A DNA stretch of 64,000 nt, taken from the NCBI RefSeq assembly GCF_029168945.1, contig NC_083603.1, positions 7,254,001-7,318,000 of the forward strand, in the 5' to 3' direction. The DNA is from Cannabis sativa. Taxonomy: Eukaryota > Streptophyta > Magnoliopsida > Rosales > Cannabaceae. How positions within the stretch are numbered: position 1 is the stretch's first letter; each line of letters starts with the position of its first letter. A program made the translations under genes and the position numbers. This document shows, one piece after another, positions 61,560-64,000 of the stretch. The notes beneath the pieces are model-generated. The model did no database searches. It saw only the letters and a program-made list of their open reading frames with translations, and was not told where the DNA came from.

Positions 61560-62355
61560 TAGACATGGGAATTGAGAAAACTTGAACATAATTGTTTGGT
61601 GAAAGAGGAGGAAATGTAATATTCATGAGATTGTTACATTTCTTCTAATGATTTGGGCAAAACAAGGTTGAATGTTATTACCACCGACTAGGCTTGATTT
61701 GATAGACTTAGTAGTGTTTGATGGACTGTTATTTTCAATAAGGTTGTTTGGAGCTTGGTGTGATTTTAGGCCAATACACCAACCTTATTTAATATAACAA
61801 TTACTGTCATTAATAGAAACCATGAAAAAAATAGAGAAAATCCCATGAGAGCTTCTGTTCATCTGCTTCGATTGTGCAACACGAAAAAAAGCCTTTCATT
61901 TTCCTTTTTTCTTGTTGGAACTTTCTTTTCCATTTTAAGTAAAACAAGCCATTTTCTTTCCAAAAACACCCATCATCCCCAACCTTTCTACCTGCCGAAA
62001 CGACCACGACGACCACCACCACCGGAAGAAGGCGAAACGGGAATGGGGAACGGCACCGATTGCGTGGTTTGTTCATCTCAATCTGTGCTTTTTTTAATGC
62101 AACTCAACCTCTTTCTTCTTACTATTTTTTACTAGTTTTGAGTTCCATGTGAATGCATTATTAACACATTATTAATTATGATTAAACAGCTATGTTTTAT
62201 TAGTAAATACAATGAATTATGAATACTTGTATTAATGTTTCTTTTAATCTATTCTCTCTTGATTGTGGTTCTTGTAATAAAACACTTTAAACTACCTAAG
62301 TAAAAAAGTACTACAATAAAATTATGTTTACATCTAAAGCAGCAAAATTAAATAA
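61560..62355. other. Intergenic DNA between the AGP and MATE genes
   Basis: It contains the AGP promoter at the left. Two overlapping opposite ORFs (61810-62076 and 61845-62135) show no domain and are not called. The rest is AT-rich, including the probable MATE 3' UTR. Confidence 0.55.
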
Positions 62356-63316
62356 TTAATCTCTGAGAAATCTCCAGGGCCCTGTTCCTGTTCCTACCCT
62401 GAAAATGTTTAATATGTCAATATAAATAATTATAAATTATCAAACAATATCATTAATAGTTACAATTATGAATTAATTATGAGTTCCATTCCATGTAATT
62501 TTGTTAGAGTACATTAAAATACTTAATTTATTCTATGATCAATCCACAAAATCCAATAGTTTCAAGTGATTGATTGAAGATTAAGATGGTATAATATGTT
62601 AAAAATTGATGTAAACTTGTATTTTTATACTATTGTATATAGTTAAAAGTAAAGAAGTAATAATAAAAATAAAAAGGTCAGTTTTAATAATTAAAGAACT
62701 AAATAAACATGTTTTTGATGAGACTTCTAAAATATTTGTAGAATAGTTAACATTATACTAAATTTGTATCATGTTTATTAATATCACTTTTAATTATAAA
62801 TATATATTCTAACTAATTAAAATATATATAAATTTTTTTCTTGATGTCCACTCCCTCTTCTCTATGTGGGTCTGTCCATGATATCAACAATGAGTAAAAA
62901 ATAATGATTTGTGCACCTGAGTAATGTTTGTATTTACTTAGTTACACGTTTTAAACTATAATAGAGTTGACACCAAATTAGGACACTTAGACCATAGATT
63001 TGATTCTCTTAGAAAAACCAAAAAAATTAGACCCTTGTTTAAAGAAATATGGTAACTAAAAAAATAATAAAATTATGTATATTCTTGTGAAAAATATGTA
63101 TAATAATAAGTTTGTGTTTAAACTTATGAAAACTATGTGTATATAAATGAAGTTACCTCCAAAAGCCAACACAAGTGCGCAAAGTCATATACAAAGACAA
63201 AGCAATCCAAATACCAACAAAGCCATAAGTTGAGGACAGTACAAATAAGCACCAAATACTTATTATACCCACCAAAACCTGAAATTCAATACCAAATCTC
63301 TTCATTTAAATTACAA

Positions 63317-63349
<33 letters not shown>

Positions 63350-63666
63350 TTCAAATCTGAAAACTTACCATTGAGTAAGCTGAATATGCAAAATCTGATG
63401 CTCCATAATTGATCCCATCAAAAACAAATGCCAATGCATTAATGGGTTGAGTCACTGCAACAAACTAAAACAAAAAGAAGACAATGAATGGTGATGAGTT
63501 GTAAAACTCATAATGAAAAGATTGTGGAGATTTTGTTTGTTTTGCTTACTGGTATGCCTAAACTCATCAACTCCAACACTTGGGGCTCCTTTGTGAACAA
63601 TTTGGAACAGAATTTGAGTATAATTGTGATGATCAAAGACAGAAATAGTCCTAAAACCAGCCCTAA
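62356..63666 (-). CDS. MATE efflux transporter, C-terminal exons (FRD3/DTX42-like); 5' part beyond window
   Basis: Four minus-strand exons, 63666-63550, 63464-63369, 63278-63157 and 62398-62356, join in frame with GT-AG borders. They encode ~126 residues ending GTGTGPWRFLRD. Recognisable MATE text: LGLVLGLFLSLII (membrane segment), FTKEPQVLELMSLGIP, FVAVTQPINALAFVFDGINYGASDFAYSAYSM, LVGIISIWCLFVLSS, GFVGIWIALSLYMTLR. The VTQPINALAFVFDG block is diagnostic, and the NYGASDFAY spelling is closest to the citrate-transporter branch (FRD3, DTX42/43). Such proteins export citrate or other organic substrates across plasma or organelle membranes. The next upstream exon is not within 63667-64000. Intact as far as seen. 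Confidence 0.93.
63317..63349. repeat. (ATG)n microsatellite
   Basis: Eleven ATG/GAT units in the intron between the second and third visible MATE exons. The Met-rich ORF across it is an artefact. Confidence 0.95.
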
Positions 63667-64000
63667 CTGCACAACAAAATCATTCAAAAAAGACTCCAAA
63701 TAAATTGTGACTTTTTTCATGATAGGTGTTCGAAGTAGTGCCATTGGATTCTTTCTATTAATTTTTGAAAAATTCTAAATAATTTACAGTGTTTAAAACA
63801 AAGTTTAAAGCAATTGCTTTTACATGCAATAAAAAGAAGCATGCAATGCAACAAATTGTTTGAATTTTATTTTCGGCACTGTAAACAACTCGAAATTTTT
63901 CTAAAACTGATAAAAAGTTCACTGTTACTACAATAAACACCAACATGAATAGTTCTAAGATTAAGAGTGTTTATTGTAAACCTCCCCTAAAATGTGACTT
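63667..64000 (-). other. Intron of the MATE gene
   Basis: It precedes the exon starting at 63666, behind a TTGTGCAG acceptor. AT-rich, with no further MATE exon recognised up to the edge. Confidence 0.6.

Noticed and set aside
61810..62135. Opposite-strand ORFs of 88 and 96 codons
   Set aside because: No recognisable domain in either; low-complexity Val and Ser/Phe runs, with no exon signals.

Overview
The window looks like the nuclear genome of a eudicot plant: AT-rich, intron-bearing genes of plant-specific types, and dense nested plant transposons (Ty3/gypsy, Ty1/copia, LINE, SINE, Cassandra, MULE, hAT). The species cannot be proved from the sequence; a rosid such as a Cannabaceae member would fit.

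Only four host genes are convincing. (1) 28.5-32.9 kb, + strand: an ankyrin/tandem CCCH zinc-finger protein of the AtC3H30 (OXS2) type, 725 aa in one coding exon behind a 1.24-kb leader intron. (2) 59.1-60.35 kb, + strand: a four-exon DNL-type (Zim17/Hep1) zinc-finger protein, probably organellar. (3) 60.58-61.5 kb, - strand, convergent with (2): a Lys-rich, GPI-anchored classical arabinogalactan protein in two exons. (4) 62.36-63.67 kb, - strand: the last four exons of a MATE transporter (FRD3/DTX42-like) whose 5' part lies beyond the right edge.

The rest is mostly transposon. From the left: the 5' half of a minus-strand Ty3/gypsy element with a 2.08-kb LTR (1-5226); a minus-strand copia 3' end and a DUF4283 LINE remnant (7.2-9.7 kb); a degenerate plus-strand copia element (10.2-16.3 kb) that has received a Cassandra (5S rRNA-bearing) solo LTR and a 1.87-kb copia solo LTR, each with a 5-bp target duplication; a SINE with a 16-bp duplication; several MULE-type MITEs; a 3.5-kb gypsy-LTR-like block with a tandemly duplicated hAT MITE and two repeat arrays (20.8-24.3 kb); and a LINE 3' end (24.9-25.8 kb).

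The most interesting object is a complete 8.83-kb Mutator-like element (35487-44315) with ~110-bp terminal inverted repeats and an 8-bp target duplication. It holds a mudrA-like transposase on the + strand, a convergent Ulp1/C48 protease gene on the - strand with its catalytic triad present (Kaonashi-like), and a small antisense Cys-rich ORF of its own inside the transposase leader intron. Arrays of the palindrome TGTCGACA, spaced about 11 bp apart, fill the first introns of both large genes. To its right lie a 585-bp foldback MULE, a LINE RT remnant, and a second related transposase pseudogene (46.2-57.7 kb) split by a 10-kb copia element whose LTRs match the solo LTR at 12.8 kb.

The transposon reading frames carry many frameshifts. 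Differences between the two copia LTRs fall largely at CAG/CTG words that become CG or CGG, a pattern that may be a consensus artefact.
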